From Streptomyces geranii (lineage in GTDB: Bacteria > Actinomycetota > Actinomycetes > Streptomycetales > Streptomycetaceae), in assembly GCF_002954775.1 (NCBI RefSeq), contig NZ_PJME01000006.1, positions 62,001 through 126,000 on the forward strand: DNA of 64,000 nucleotides, read 5' to 3'. This document shows, piece after piece, positions 50,561 to 60,140 of the stretch. The notes below the pieces were generated by a model, which worked only from the letters and a program-made list of their open reading frames with translations, did not search any database and was not told where the DNA came from. Both the position numbers and the translations under genes were made by a program. Numbering within the stretch: the first letter of the stretch is position 1; every line of letters starts with the position of its first letter.

Positions 50561-51100
50561 CTACTGGAAGGTGATCGGGGCGTGGACGTCGTACTTGCGG
50601 TCGTTGGTGTCGAAGTGGTCGGCGCGGGTGACGACGGCACAGGTGACGTCCTCGCCGCAGACCTGACCGTCGTCGAGGGTGGCCTTGACGTAGATCTGCA
50701 CGCTGAAGGTGCCGCCGGTGCCGAACTTGGAGCTGTTGGCGAACAGGCCGCCGAAGGTGTTGTTGATCCAGTGCGAGGCGCCGGTCGTACCGCTCTCGTC
50801 CTGGCCGCCGAGGCAGGGGGTCGGCTTGGTGGCGCCCTGGGCGCCGTCCACCACGCACAGGCTGACGTAGATGCCCTGGCCGGTGTTGTAGCCGCTGCCC
50901 GTGACGGTGATGACCTGGCCCGTCGCGGCGGCGGTGTCGGGCGCCGTGAGCGACAGGTTGTAGGTGGTCGTGCCGTCGACGATCGTGCGGGTCGAGGTCG
51001 CGGCGGACGCCGAGGTGGCGAGACCCAGGGTCAGCGCGGCGGAGGCGACGAAGGCAAGACCGGTACGGGCGGCGGAACGTGCGGACAGCAGAGATCTCAT
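50561..51100 (-). CDS. Secreted single-domain protein under iron-box control
   Basis: A 179-residue exported protein: signal peptide about 1-33 (TSASAAT), then one domain with VTGSGYNTGQGIYVSLC, TPCLGGQDESG, VKATLDDGQVC and CAVVTRADHFDTND. Four cysteines are placed as two probable disulfides. The same domain forms the N-terminal part of the LAxTG protein downstream, so the soluble form may pass a ligand to the anchored form. A 19-bp iron box lies 32 bp before the ATG. The function is not established; iron or haem capture is an inference. Confidence 0.78.
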   Translation of the reverse strand: MRSLLSARSAARTGLAFVASAALTLGLATSASAATSTRTIVDGTTTYNLSLTAPDTAAATGQVITVTGSGYNTGQGIYVSLCVVDGAQGATKPTPCLGGQDESGTTGASHWINNTFGGLFANSSKFGTGGTFSVQIYVKATLDDGQVCGEDVTCAVVTRADHFDTNDRKYDVHAPITFQ

Positions 51101-51131
51101 GATCGAAGGAGCACCCTTCTCGAACCGAATA

Positions 51132-51150
51132 TTAGGTAAGGCATACCTAA
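51132..51150. promoter_or_regulatory. DmdR/IdeR-type iron box
   Basis: TTAGGTAAGGCATACCTAA is a 19-bp palindrome matching the actinobacterial iron-box consensus (TTAGGTTAGGCTAACCTAA) at 16 of 19 positions. It lies 32 bp upstream of the 51100 start. Iron-loaded DmdR1 should repress the two secreted proteins. Confidence 0.85.
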
Positions 51151-51247
51151 CTTCAAGCCGCGAAGAATGTCAACGGGAAGCAAAGAGACCGTCAATTACC
51201 CCAGGGGATACGGCAGTTGCGGCAAACGGCGACGAAGCCGGACATGA

Positions 51248-51281
51248 CGAAGCCACCCACCGTGAGCGGTGGGTGGCTTCG
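51248..51281. terminator. Terminator of antiporter operon
   Basis: A perfect 15-bp stem, CGAAGCCACCCACCG with CGGTGGGTGGCTTCG, closed by TGAG. It lies just downstream of the antiporter stop. Confidence 0.85.
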
Positions 51282-51293
51282 CGGGGGTTGGTG

Positions 51294-52526
51294 TCAGTCG
51301 CCGACGGTGGTGGGCTGCACCGCCTCGTCCGGCGGCGCCGTGGCCGGGGTCACGGCACCGGCGCGACCGGCCCGCCACGCGCCGAAGCGGGCCGCCAGGG
51401 GCTCGGTCCAGCGGGCGGTGAGCGGACCGGCGACGACCAGGATCAGGACGTACGCCGTGGCCAGTGGACCGAGGTCGGACTCGACGCCTGCGGTGACCGC
51501 GAGGCCCGCGATGACGATGGAGAACTCACCGCGGGCGACCAGCGCGCCGCCCGCGCGCCAGCGGCCCTTGACCGAGATTCCCGCGCGCCGGGACGCCCAG
51601 TAGCCGGTGGCGATCTTCGTGCCCGCCGTGACGACGGCCAGGGCGAGGGCGGGCAGCAGGACGGGCGGGATGCTGGCCGGGTCGGTGTGCAGCCCGAAGA
51701 AGACGAAGAAGATGGCCGCGAACAGGTCCCTGAGCGGGCTGAGCAGCGTGTGCGCGCCCTCCGCGACCTCCCCCGAGAGCGCGATCCCGACGAGGAACGC
51801 CCCTACGGCGGCGCTGACTTGAAGCTCCTGGGCGATGCCCGCGACGAGGATGGTCAGCCCGAGGACGACCAGCAGGAGCTTCTCGGGATCGTCGCTGGAG
51901 ACGAAGCGGGAGATGACCCGGCCGAAGCGGACGGCCACGAACAGTACGAGTCCGGCGGCCCCGAGCGCGATGGCCAGGGTCACGCTGCCCGCGGCGAGCG
52001 AGACTCCGGCGACCAGCGCGGTGACGATGGGCAGATAGACCGCCATCGCCAGGTCCTCAAGGACCAGGATGCTGAGGATGACCGGGGTCTCCCGGTTGCC
52101 GACCCGGCCCAGGTCGCCCAGCACCTTCGCGATGACCCCGGAGGACGAGATCCAGGTGACCCCGGCGAGGACGACGGCGGCGACCGGGCCCCAGCCGAGC
52201 AGCAGCGCGGCGGCGGCGCCGGGCAGCGCGTTGAAGGTGAAGTCGACCAGCCCGGCCGGGTAGTGGGACTTGAGGTTGGAGACGAGATCGCTGGCCGTGT
52301 ACTCGAGCCCGAGCATCAACAGCAGGAGTATGACGCCGATTTCGGCGCCGGTGGCGATGAACTCCTCGCTCGCGCCGAGGGGCAGCAGCCCGCCCTCGCC
52401 GAAGGCGAGACCGGCGAGCAGATAGAGCGGGATCGGGGAGAAACTGAGCCGGGCGGCCATCCGGCCGAGCAGCCCGAGCGCGAGGATGATGGCACCGAAC
52501 TCGATCAGCAGAACCTGGGAGTGCAT
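51294..52526 (-). CDS. Cation/proton antiporter, CPA2 (KhtU/KefB-like)
   Basis: A 410-residue membrane antiporter with about 12 helices. The helix-5-like region VLEDLAMAVYLPIV (a Glu-Asp pair) and GAFLVGIALSGEVAEG are typical of CPA2 K+/H+ antiporters. It lacks a fused cytoplasmic RCK domain; instead the gene 7 bp upstream encodes a separate regulatory subunit. Together they resemble Bacillus KhtTU, which exports K+ in response to ions or metabolites. Confidence 0.92.
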   Translation of the reverse strand: MHSQVLLIEFGAIILALGLLGRMAARLSFSPIPLYLLAGLAFGEGGLLPLGASEEFIATGAEIGVILLLLMLGLEYTASDLVSNLKSHYPAGLVDFTFNALPGAAAALLLGWGPVAAVVLAGVTWISSSGVIAKVLGDLGRVGNRETPVILSILVLEDLAMAVYLPIVTALVAGVSLAAGSVTLAIALGAAGLVLFVAVRFGRVISRFVSSDDPEKLLLVVLGLTILVAGIAQELQVSAAVGAFLVGIALSGEVAEGAHTLLSPLRDLFAAIFFVFFGLHTDPASIPPVLLPALALAVVTAGTKIATGYWASRRAGISVKGRWRAGGALVARGEFSIVIAGLAVTAGVESDLGPLATAYVLILVVAGPLTARWTEPLAARFGAWRAGRAGAVTPATAPPDEAVQPTTVGD

Positions 52527-52533
52527 GGCGCTG

Positions 52534-53019
52534 TCACTCCCGTCCGAGTATCGCCGCGGCGGCGTCGACGCCCTCGCGGGTGCCGATCACGATGATCACA
52601 TCGCCGCCGGCCAGCCGGAAGTCGGGGGTCGGCGAGGGGATCGCCTCGGCCCGCCGCAGTACGGCGACCACGGACGCGCCGGTCTCCGTCCGCATCCGGG
52701 TCTCCCCGAGCACCCGCCCGTTCCAGCGCGATCCGGACGCCACCTCCACGCGCTCCGCCACCAGGCCCAGCGGGGTGGTGGACAGCAGGCTGGGGCTGTG
52801 GTGGGAGGGGCTCAGCGCGTCGATGAGCGAGGCGGCCTCGGGCGCGGTCAGCCGCAGCGACTGGGCGCAGGAGTCCGGGTCGTCGGCGTGGTAAAGGCTC
52901 ACGGTACGGCCGCCGTCACGGTGCGCGACCACCGACATGTGCCGTTGCTCGCGTGTGACGAGGTCGTACTGGACCCCGATACCCGGCAGCGGAGTCGCCC
53001 GCAGGCGTGGCGCAGACAC
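52534..53019 (-). CDS. Antiporter regulatory subunit with TrkA-C domain (KhtT-like)
   Basis: A 161-residue cytoplasmic protein. The N-terminal part (1-75) is the KhtT-type domain; the C-terminal part (80-160) is a TrkA-C/RCK-C ligand domain with FRLAGGDVIIVIGTREGVD. It gates the antiporter encoded 7 bp downstream. GTG start at 53019 is preferred because AAGGGG lies about 7 bp upstream; the ATG at 53055 has no site. Confidence 0.88.
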   Translation of the reverse strand: MSAPRLRATPLPGIGVQYDLVTREQRHMSVVAHRDGGRTVSLYHADDPDSCAQSLRLTAPEAASLIDALSPSHHSPSLLSTTPLGLVAERVEVASGSRWNGRVLGETRMRTETGASVVAVLRRAEAIPSPTPDFRLAGGDVIIVIGTREGVDAAAAILGRE

Positions 53020-53076
53020 GTTGAATCCCCTTGCTGATTGATGATGTCGAACCATTTTGCCGGGCCTCGTCGAGCC

Positions 53077-53607
53077 TCAGGCCCCCGTGGTCCCGTCGAC
53101 GAGTTCGCGCAGCAGGTCGGCGTGGCCGTTGTGCCGGGCGTACTCCTCGATCATGTGGACCATGATCCAGCGCAGCGAGACGCCCTGGCCACCGACGTGG
53201 GCGGCCTCGGCCTCGGAAAGCCGCCCGGACTCGTCCAACGAGGCCGCGTCGGCGACCAGTTGACGACTTCGCAAGATCTCTGCCCGCCAGATGCCGAGCG
53301 CCTCGTCAAGCCCGCGCCCCGGGACGAGGGTGTACCCGTCCCCCTTGCCCTCCGCGTACACGAGGGGCACGTCCAGACCGGCGAACACCCGCTGGAACCA
53401 GTTCCGTTCGACCTCGGCGAGGTGCTGGACGAGCCCGAGCAGAGTCAGCTCGGACGGCGCCGCCGAGGCCAGGCGTAACTGCCGGTCGTCGAGTCCCTGG
53501 CACTTCAGGGCGAGCGTGGCGCGGTGGAAGTCGAGCCACGCGCTCAGCATGACGCGTTCGTCGGCGTGCGCGGGAGGTATCGGACGGCCGTCCGGTGTAG
53601 TCGACAT
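53077..53607 (-). CDS. DinB family protein (DUF664)
   Basis: A 176-residue four-helix DinB-fold protein. The metal-site histidines lie in [12 protein letters not shown] (His64-like position) and [17 protein letters not shown]. Family members are metal-dependent thiol or S-transferases (mycothiol/bacillithiol dependent) or of unknown function. GAAGGGTG precedes the ATG by 6 bp. It is divergent from the LLM oxidoreductase (100 bp) and its stop lies 57 bp from the regulatory-subunit start. Confidence 0.85.
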   Translation of the reverse strand: MSTTPDGRPIPPAHADERVMLSAWLDFHRATLALKCQGLDDRQLRLASAAPSELTLLGLVQHLAEVERNWFQRVFAGLDVPLVYAEGKGDGYTLVPGRGLDEALGIWRAEILRSRQLVADAASLDESGRLSEAEAAHVGGQGVSLRWIMVHMIEEYARHNGHADLLRELVDGTTGA

Positions 53608-53707
53608 GTACAGCACCCTTCCACAGGTGCCCGGTGACCCGCGAGGAATAGCGGCGCCCGGAAGATCGCTGAGATGGGCACAGCCGAGGATGTCCGGAGC
53701 AGCAGCC

Positions 53708-54733
53708 ATGCCGAACCCAGCACCACCCCCCGCCACGGGCTCGACCCTGTCGACGACCCGCTTCTCCGTCCTGGACCGCTCCCGCACCCGAGAGGGCCAC
53801 ACGGACGCCGAGGCCCTCCGGGACACGGTAGCCCTGGCCCGGGAGGCGGAACGCCTCGGCTTCCACCGCTTCTGGGTCTCGGAGCACCACGGGGTACCGG
53901 GCGTCGCCGGTTCGGCACCCACGGTCCTGGCGGCGGCCGTGGCGGCGGCGACCCGCACCATCCGGGTCGGCACGGGCGGCGTAATGCTCCCGAACCACCA
54001 ACCCCTGGTAGTGGCCGAGCAGTTCGGGGTTCTGGAGTCCCTGTTCCCGGGCCGGATAGACATGGGCCTGGGCCGCTCGGTCGGCTTCACCGACGGGGTA
54101 CGCAGAGCGCTGGGCCGCGACAAGGACAGGGCCGAGGACTTCGCCGCCCAGCTCGACGAACTCCTCGGCTGGTTCGCGGGCACCTCCCCGACGGGAGTAC
54201 GGGCCCGCCCGGCCGAGGGCCTCAAGGTCCCGCCCTTCGTCCTGGCGATGGGCGAGGGCGCCACGATCGCCGCCGAGGCGGGCCTGCCGATGGTGATCGG
54301 CGACCTCCGCTCCCGCGAACGCATGCTGCGCGGCATAGACACCTACCGCACCGCTTTCCGCCCGTCGGCGTGGGCGAGCGAGCCGTACGTGGTGATCTCG
54401 GGGACGATCGCGGTGGCCGCCACCCCCGAGGAGGCCCGACGCCTCCTGATCCCGGAGGCCTGGTCGATGGCGTACTCCCGCACCCACGGCACCTTCCCAC
54501 CCCTGCCACCTGCGGAGACGGCCGAGTCCAGGACGATGACCACGAAGGAACGCGACTTCTACGAGTCGGGACTGACGGGCCACATCGCGGGGACGGAGGA
54601 CGAGGTGGCCCACGAACTGGAGAGAGTGGTGAAGGAGACAGGCGCCCAGGAGGTCCTGGTCACGACCAGCACATACGACCGGGATGCGCTGCTGGACTCC
54701 TACGGCAGACTGGCCGACCTGCTGAGGGCATGA
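53708..54733 (+). CDS. LLM class flavin-dependent oxidoreductase (MsnO8-type)
   Basis: A 341-residue luciferase-like TIM-barrel enzyme. [36 protein letters not shown] (region) and [28 protein letters not shown] motifs are typical of the MsnO8 subgroup that uses reduced FMN. A role in oxidation of small organic or natural-product intermediates is possible. It converges on the acyltransferase gene across a hairpin and repeat copy. Confidence 0.9.
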   Translation: MPNPAPPPATGSTLSTTRFSVLDRSRTREGHTDAEALRDTVALAREAERLGFHRFWVSEHHGVPGVAGSAPTVLAAAVAAATRTIRVGTGGVMLPNHQPLVVAEQFGVLESLFPGRIDMGLGRSVGFTDGVRRALGRDKDRAEDFAAQLDELLGWFAGTSPTGVRARPAEGLKVPPFVLAMGEGATIAAEAGLPMVIGDLRSRERMLRGIDTYRTAFRPSAWASEPYVVISGTIAVAATPEEARRLLIPEAWSMAYSRTHGTFPPLPPAETAESRTMTTKERDFYESGLTGHIAGTEDEVAHELERVVKETGAQEVLVTTSTYDRDALLDSYGRLADLLRA

Positions 54734-54780
54734 GGGAAGAGGCCTGCTGAGGTTCTGAGGGGAAAGGGCTGCGGAGGGCC

Positions 54781-54813
54781 TGAAGGACAGGCGGCGCAGC
54801 CGCCGATCCTTCA
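54781..54813. terminator. Two-part hairpin after LLM gene
   Basis: TGAAGGA and TCCTTCA, then GGCGGC and GCCGCC, form an interrupted stem with a GCA loop. It is directly joined to a repeat copy. Confidence 0.7.
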
Positions 54814-54847
54814 GGGGCGCGGGGAACTGCGCGACCAGCCCCCACCG
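54814..54847 (+). repeat. Dispersed intergenic repeat, copy at convergent junction
   Basis: It carries GGGGCGCGGGGAACTGCGCG plus ACCAGCCCCCACC, immediately after the hairpin at 54781-54813 and before the acyltransferase stop. Confidence 0.8.
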
Positions 54848-54862
54848 GCCGTCAGCCGCCCA

Positions 54863-55651
54863 CTAAGGCCGATGCACCCCCACCATGGGCGGCTGTGCCG
54901 CAAGCGCAAGAGCACGCCGATCCAAATAACGGCCCGGCGCTATCGCACCCTGTACCTCCACCTCCGCCACCAACCCCCGAGCCGACACCACCCGCCACAC
55001 CGAGGTCAACAACGAGTCCTCCCCCACAAACGCAGGCGCGGTACTCGCCGCTCCCCCAGCAACCCGGTAATGCAGATGCACCGGCTGAACAGGCACCCCC
55101 GCATCAAGGGCCGCCTGGAACACGGCCCGCCGAAAGTGCCCCTGAGCCTTCCCGCACCAGGTACTGCCCTCGGGAAAGGCAACAACAGCCGTCCCCGCAC
55201 GCAACGCCTCCGCGATCTTCCCGACCGTCTGCGGCAACGCCCGCAACCGGTCCCGCTCGATGAACAACGCCCCGCTGCTGGCGGTCAACGCACCCGCCAC
55301 CGGCCACCCCCGTATCTCGGCCTTGGCCAGCATCCTGGCGGGCCGAACGGCGGCCAACAGCGGTATGTCCAGCCACGAAATATGGTTGGCGACCAGCAGA
55401 AGCCCCCCGGCCGGAGCCGTCGGCCCGGTGATCCGCAACCGAACCCCCGCCGCCCGCACGATGACCCGGACCCACAACCGCACCCACCCGGCAGGGATCC
55501 TCCTGCCGAGCGGGCACAGCGTGATGCCTGCGAGCAGGACGACCAGGACGGCCATCAGTCGCAGTACGGCCACGGGTGGGGCCGTAGTCGCACCCTTCGT
55601 CTCCACGCACGCCCTCGGGGTGCAGGGCGCGCTGGGCAGCCAGACGCTCAT
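54863..55651 (-). CDS. olsA: Acyl-glycerophosphate-type acyltransferase (OlsA-like)
   Basis: A 262-residue PlsC-family acyltransferase with one or two N-terminal membrane segments (about 28-48). The catalytic NHISWLD motif has His90 and Asp95 (HX4D), and FPEGST is at 159-164. It is the second gene of an overlapping pair (ATGA) with an OlsB-like GNAT gene; that combination makes ornithine lipids: OlsB N-acylates ornithine, OlsA adds the second acyl group. The gene name rests on this context. Confidence 0.8.
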   Translation of the reverse strand: MSVWLPSAPCTPRACVETKGATTAPPVAVLRLMAVLVVLLAGITLCPLGRRIPAGWVRLWVRVIVRAAGVRLRITGPTAPAGGLLLVANHISWLDIPLLAAVRPARMLAKAEIRGWPVAGALTASSGALFIERDRLRALPQTVGKIAEALRAGTAVVAFPEGSTWCGKAQGHFRRAVFQAALDAGVPVQPVHLHYRVAGGAASTAPAFVGEDSLLTSVWRVVSARGLVAEVEVQGAIAPGRYLDRRALALAAQPPMVGVHRP

Positions 55652-56424
55652 CAGGCCGGGACGAGGGAGAGGAAGTGCCGCAGATAGCGCTGGTTGATCC
55701 GGCGCATCGACAGCAGCACGTACAGGTCGGCGACCCCGAAGTCCGGGTCGTGCGCGGGCTCCCCGCAGACCCAGGCGCCGAGGCGGACGTAACCGCGCAG
55801 CAGCGGGGGCAGTTCGGTGCGGCCGGTGGGACGGGTCACGCCCTCGGCGGACCAGGGCAGCAGCGGACGTACCCGGAACTCCTCCGGAGCGAGGTGGCGG
55901 TCGCGGACGCGGTCCCACGTACCGGCGGCGAGGGTGCCGCCGTCGGCGAGCGGGATGGAGCAGCAGCCGGCCAGCCAGTCGTGGCCGCGGTCGACCATGT
56001 AGCGGGCGATCCCGGCCCAGATGAGGCCGATGACGGTGCCGTCGCGGTGGTCGGGGTGGACGCAGGAGCGGCCGACCTCGACGAGGCCGGGGCGGATCGC
56101 GTCGAGCGGGGAGAGGTCGAACTCGCCCTCGGAGTACAGGCGTCCGGCGACGGCGGCGCGCTCCGGGGGCAGCAGCCGGTAGGTGCCGACGACCTGGCCG
56201 GTGACGGTGTCGCGGACCAGCAGGTGGTCGCAGTAGGCGTCGAAGGGGTCGATGTCGAGGCCGGGCTGCGGGGAGGACAGCAGGGCGCCGAGTTCACCGG
56301 CGAAGACGTCGTGGCGGAGGCGCTGTGCGGCTCGTACGTCGTCCTCGTCGCGGGCGAGGGTGACGGTGTAGCGGCTGGGTACGGCGGGGAGCGGGGGACG
56401 TTCGATGGTGGAAACGCCGGTCAT
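55651..56424 (-). CDS. olsB: GNAT-fold N-acyltransferase (OlsB-like, ornithine lipid)
   Basis: A 257-residue protein of the long-chain N-acyltransferase group that includes OlsB and autoinducer-synthase-like enzymes. RHDVFAGELG, the DIDPFDAYCDHLLV region and the GRSCVHPDHRDGTVIGLIW acyl-donor site are the main motifs. It should acylate ornithine with acyl-ACP, giving lyso-ornithine lipid. AGGAGAG lies 5 bp before the ATG. It overlaps the olsA-like gene by the ATGA motif. Confidence 0.8.
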   Translation of the reverse strand: MTGVSTIERPPLPAVPSRYTVTLARDEDDVRAAQRLRHDVFAGELGALLSSPQPGLDIDPFDAYCDHLLVRDTVTGQVVGTYRLLPPERAAVAGRLYSEGEFDLSPLDAIRPGLVEVGRSCVHPDHRDGTVIGLIWAGIARYMVDRGHDWLAGCCSIPLADGGTLAAGTWDRVRDRHLAPEEFRVRPLLPWSAEGVTRPTGRTELPPLLRGYVRLGAWVCGEPAHDPDFGVADLYVLLSMRRINQRYLRHFLSLVPA

Positions 56425-56643
56425 GGCTCTCTCCTGGTCACGGGCCGGGGACGGCGAGGCGGCGAGCTGGCCGGTCCCGTTACGTCCGGCCGCATCAGTT
56501 CTTCCGACCTCGGCTGTCCTGCGCGTGACCCGAGAAGAGAGCGTGGGTGTGAGCTTGTTGAATGCCAGGGGTGCCTGGCGGAACCGGCAATGAGCACCAC
56601 TGCCGGTCCCGCCCGTCCGCACCTTGTCGGCGAACGTCTGGTG

Positions 56644-57393
56644 TCAGCGCCTGGACGCCTTACGGGTCGCCCGCAGCCACTCCTTGTTCATCCCGGTGAT
56701 GGAGACGAGCGGAATTCCCTTCGGGCACGCGGTCGCGCACTCCCCGGCGAGGGTGCAGCCGCCGAAGCCCTCCTCGTCCATCTGCGCGACCATGTCAAGG
56801 ACCCGGGTCTCACGCTCGGGGGCGCCCTGCGGCAGGACGTTGAGGTGGTTGACCTTGGCGGAGGTGAAGAGCATCGCCGCGCCGTTCGGGCAGGCGGCCA
56901 CGCAGGCCCCGCAGCCGATGCACTCGGCGTGCTCGAAGGCGAAGTCGGCGTCCGGTTTCGGTACGGCGGTGGCGTGGGCCTCGGGGGCGGCGCCGGTCGG
57001 CGCGGTGACGTAACCGCCGGCCTGGATGATCCGGTCGAAGGCGGACCGGTCCACGACGAGATCCTTGACGACCGGGAAGGCGGACGCGCGCCAGGGTTCG
57101 ACGTCGATGGTGTCGCCGTCCGCGAAGGACCGCATGTGGAGCTGGCAGGTGGTGGTGCGTTCGGGCCCGTGCGCGTCGCCGTTGATGACGAGCGAACAGG
57201 CGCCGCAGATGCCCTCGCGGCAGTCGTGGTCGAAGGCGACGGGGTCCTCGCCCTTGAGGATGAGTTCCTCGTTGAGGGTGTCGAGCATCTCCAGGAAGGA
57301 CATGTCGGCCGAGATGCCGTCCACCTCGTACGTGGACATGGCGCCGTCGGCGTCGGCGGCGCGCTGCCGCCAGACGCGCAGGGTGAGCTTCAT
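56644..57393 (-). CDS. sdhB: Succinate dehydrogenase iron-sulfur subunit
   Basis: A 249-residue subunit. The 2Fe-2S ligands are Cys58, Cys63, Cys66 and Cys83 in [12 protein letters not shown] and TTTCQ. A 4Fe-4S set starts at Cys158 ([15 protein letters not shown]), and the third cluster is in [14 protein letters not shown]. It carries electrons from SdhA to the cytochrome b subunit. The ATG overlaps the sdhA stop (ATGA). It is the last gene of the sdhCAB operon. Confidence 0.95.
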   Translation of the reverse strand: MKLTLRVWRQRAADADGAMSTYEVDGISADMSFLEMLDTLNEELILKGEDPVAFDHDCREGICGACSLVINGDAHGPERTTTCQLHMRSFADGDTIDVEPWRASAFPVVKDLVVDRSAFDRIIQAGGYVTAPTGAAPEAHATAVPKPDADFAFEHAECIGCGACVAACPNGAAMLFTSAKVNHLNVLPQGAPERETRVLDMVAQMDEEGFGGCTLAGECATACPKGIPLVSITGMNKEWLRATRKASRR

Positions 57394-59336
57394 ACGTAGC
57401 TCCGCTGGGTGGGGTGGACGTACTCGAAGACCAGGTCTTCCTTGTGCAGGACGGGAGCCGCGCCCGTCCCCGTGAACTCCCAGGCGGCGGCGTACGAGAA
57501 CTCCTCGTCCCGGCGCTCGGCCTCGCCGTCCGGGGTCTGGGACTCCTCTCGGAAGTGACCGCCGCAGGACTCGGCGCGGTTGAGGGCGTCGAGGCACATC
57601 AGCTCGGCCAGTTCGAGGTAGTCGACGATGCGGTTCGCCTTCTCCAGGGACTGATTGAACTCCTCGCCGGTGCCAGGGACTTTGATCCGCCGCCAGAACT
57701 CCTCACGGATCTGCGGAATGCGTTCGAGGGCCTTGCGCAGGCCGCTCTCACTCCTCGCCATCCCGCAGAACTCCCACATCAGTTCGCCGAGTTCACGGTG
57801 GAAGGAGTCGGGGGTGCGGTCGCCGTCGACGGAGAGGAGGAGGTTGAGCCGGTCCTCGGTCTCCGCCAACACCTCCTGTACGACGGGGTGTTGGGCGTCC
57901 AGCCGATCCTGGCCGGGGTGGCGGGCCAGGTAGTCGTTGATGGTGGCCGGGAGGACGAAGTAACCGTCGGCCAGGCCCTGCATCAGCGCGGAGGCGCCGA
58001 GCCGATTCGCGCCGTGGTCCGAGAAGTTGGCCTCACCGATCGCGAACAGGCCCGGGACGGTGGTCTGGAGGTCGTAGTCGACCCACAGGCCGCCCATCGT
58101 GTAGTGCACGGCGGGATAGATCCGCATCGGGACGGTGTACGGGTCCTCGGCGGTGATCCGGGCGTACATGTCGAAGAGGTTGCCGTACTTCTCCTCGACG
58201 GCCTTGCGGCCCAACCGCGCGATGGCGTCGGCGAAGTCGAGGTAGACGCCCTGTCCACCGGGGCCGACACCGCGCCCCTCGTCGCAGACGTTCTTGGCGG
58301 CGCGGGAGGCGATGTCACGCGGCACCAGGTTGCCGAAGGACGGGTAGATGCGCTCCAGGTAGTAGTCGCGCTCGTCCTCGGGGATCTGGTTCGCCGGGCG
58401 CTGGTCCCCCTTGGCCTTGGGCACCCAGATCCGGCCGTCGTTGCGCAGGGACTCGCTCATCAGGGTGAGCTTGGACTGGTGCTCGCCGGTGCGCGGGATG
58501 CAGGTCGGATGGATCTGCGTGAAGCAGGGGTTGGCGAAGTGCGCGCCTCGCCGGTGGGCCCGCCAGACGGCGGTGGCGTTGGAGTTCATGGCGTTCGTGG
58601 AGAGGTAGAAGACGTTGCCGTAGCCGCCGCTCGCCAGTACGACGGCGTCCGCGAAGTGGCTGGTGATCTCGCCGGTGATCAGGTCACGGGCGACGATCCC
58701 CCGGGCCCGTCCGTCCACGACGATGAGGTCGAGCATCTCGGTACGGGCGTGCATCTCGATATTGCCGGCGGCGATCTGCCGACTGAGGGCCTGGTAGGCG
58801 CCGAGGAGCAGCTGCTGACCCGTCTGGCCACGGGCGTAGAAGGTCCGCGAGACCTGGACGCCGCCGAAGGAACGGGTGTCGAGCAGACCGCCGTACTCTC
58901 GGGCGAAGGGCACGCCCTGGGCGACGCACTGGTCGATGATCTCGACGGAGATCTGAGCGAGCCGGTGGACGTTGGACTCGCGGGCGCGGAAGTCGCCGCC
59001 CTTGACGGTGTCGTAGAACAGCCGGTGCACGGAGTCGCCGTCGTTGCGGTAGTTCTTCGCGGCGTTGATTCCGCCCTGGGCGGCGATCGAGTGGGCGCGG
59101 CGCGGGGAGTCCTGGAAGCAGAACTGGACGACGTGGTAGCCCTGTTCGGCGAGCGTGGCCCCGGCGGAGCCGCCCGCGAGCCCGGTCCCGACGACGATGA
59201 CGGTGTGCTTGCGCCGGTTGGCGGGGTTGACCAGCTTGGCCTCGAAGCGGCGCGTGTCCCAGCGCTCGTTGACGGGCCCGGCGGGCGCTTTGGTGTCGGC
59301 GATGGGCTCGCCGGTGACGTATTCGGTGTAGGTCAT
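57390..59336 (-). CDS. sdhA: Succinate dehydrogenase/fumarate reductase flavoprotein subunit
   Basis: A 648-residue flavoprotein of the B-type (Bacillus/Wolinella-like) enzyme. FAD-binding [19 protein letters not shown] is near 48, the covalent-FAD histidine is in [10 protein letters not shown], and the active-site region has [20 protein letters not shown] with the catalytic Arg/His residues. It oxidises succinate in the TCA cycle or reduces fumarate. It follows sdhC by one base pair and overlaps sdhB. Confidence 0.95.
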   Translation of the reverse strand: MTYTEYVTGEPIADTKAPAGPVNERWDTRRFEAKLVNPANRRKHTVIVVGTGLAGGSAGATLAEQGYHVVQFCFQDSPRRAHSIAAQGGINAAKNYRNDGDSVHRLFYDTVKGGDFRARESNVHRLAQISVEIIDQCVAQGVPFAREYGGLLDTRSFGGVQVSRTFYARGQTGQQLLLGAYQALSRQIAAGNIEMHARTEMLDLIVVDGRARGIVARDLITGEITSHFADAVVLASGGYGNVFYLSTNAMNSNATAVWRAHRRGAHFANPCFTQIHPTCIPRTGEHQSKLTLMSESLRNDGRIWVPKAKGDQRPANQIPEDERDYYLERIYPSFGNLVPRDIASRAAKNVCDEGRGVGPGGQGVYLDFADAIARLGRKAVEEKYGNLFDMYARITAEDPYTVPMRIYPAVHYTMGGLWVDYDLQTTVPGLFAIGEANFSDHGANRLGASALMQGLADGYFVLPATINDYLARHPGQDRLDAQHPVVQEVLAETEDRLNLLLSVDGDRTPDSFHRELGELMWEFCGMARSESGLRKALERIPQIREEFWRRIKVPGTGEEFNQSLEKANRIVDYLELAELMCLDALNRAESCGGHFREESQTPDGEAERRDEEFSYAAAWEFTGTGAAPVLHKEDLVFEYVHPTQRSYV

Positions 59337-59337
59337 G

Positions 59338-60045
59338 TCAGCTCACCAATCCGGTCATGACGCCCACGGGTACGGCGAGGAAACCGGCCGTGAGCAGCAG
59401 CGCGAGGGCGTTGGCGACGGTCTTGAGGGCGCGGTCGCGGTTGCGGCTGCCGACGCCGAGGGTCTGGGCGGCGCTCCAGAAGCCGTGCCGGATGTGCAGG
59501 CCGAGGGCGAGCATCGCGACGATGTAGATGACGTTGCCGTACCAGGTGGAGAAGGTGTCGACGACGTTCTGGTAGGGGTGGCCCTCCTGGAAGCCGCCGG
59601 AGTGCACGGTGCCGGTGGTCAGGTCGAGGATGTGCCAGACGATGAAGAGGGCGAGGATGATGCCGCCCCAGCGCATGGTGCGGGTCGCGTAGCTGGCGCG
59701 CGCCTTCTTGTGCACGTACTTGTTCGGCCGGGCCCGGATGTCGCGGCGGCTGAGCTGGTAGGCGGAGGTGGCGTGGGCGAAGACGGCGACCACGAGGGCG
59801 ACGCGGATGAGCCAGAGCGTCCACTCGTAGTGCATGAAGGGCTCGCCGACGGTGCGCAGCCAGTGGGCGTAGTGGTTGAACTCGCCGGGTCCGAAGAAGA
59901 TCTTCAGGTTGCCGATCATGTGGACGACGAGATACAGCAGCATGATCAGGCCGCTCACGGCCATCACGGTCTTCTTGCCGACGGACGAGTCCCACACGGT
60001 ACGCGCCATCGACGGCCGTCGGTCCGTCCGCGTTGCCAGAGCCAT
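59338..60045 (-). CDS. sdhC: Succinate dehydrogenase cytochrome b subunit
   Basis: A 235-residue membrane anchor with five helices, as in B-type succinate:quinone oxidoreductases, which use one polypeptide instead of SdhC plus SdhD. Heme-ligand histidines lie in [26 protein letters not shown] and LGLHIRHG. It passes electrons to quinone. The ATG at 60045 is preferred because TACCGT (60058-60053) lies exactly 7 bp upstream; there is no Shine-Dalgarno, so the operon mRNA is probably leaderless. It is divergent from a LysR gene. Confidence 0.93.
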   Translation of the reverse strand: MALATRTDRRPSMARTVWDSSVGKKTVMAVSGLIMLLYLVVHMIGNLKIFFGPGEFNHYAHWLRTVGEPFMHYEWTLWLIRVALVVAVFAHATSAYQLSRRDIRARPNKYVHKKARASYATRTMRWGGIILALFIVWHILDLTTGTVHSGGFQEGHPYQNVVDTFSTWYGNVIYIVAMLALGLHIRHGFWSAAQTLGVGSRNRDRALKTVANALALLLTAGFLAVPVGVMTGLVS

Positions 60046-60052
60046 GGGGCAG

Positions 60053-60058
60053 ACGGTA
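60053..60058 (-). promoter_or_regulatory. sdhC: -10 box of leaderless sdhCAB transcript
   Basis: TACCGT on the minus strand is 7 bp from the sdhC ATG. It fits the TANNNT-N7-ATG pattern. Confidence 0.5.
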
Positions 60059-60104
60059 GGCGGCGGGAGCACGATCGGTCCAAGACATGATCCGGCTCGT
60101 TTCG

Positions 60105-60119
60105 ATAGCCAGAGCCTAT
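60105..60119. promoter_or_regulatory. LysR box between sdhC and lysR
   Basis: ATAG (60105-60108) and CTAT (60116-60119) flank 7 bp, which gives T-N11-A. It lies between the two divergent -10 boxes and could be the LysR binding site. Confidence 0.5.
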
Positions 60120-60127
60120 GCGGCCCG

Positions 60128-60133
60128 TACCCT
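60128..60133 (+). promoter_or_regulatory. -10 box of leaderless lysR transcript
   Basis: TACCCT lies 7 bp before the ATG at 60141. No Shine-Dalgarno is present. Confidence 0.5.
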
Positions 60134-60140
60134 GGGGGTC

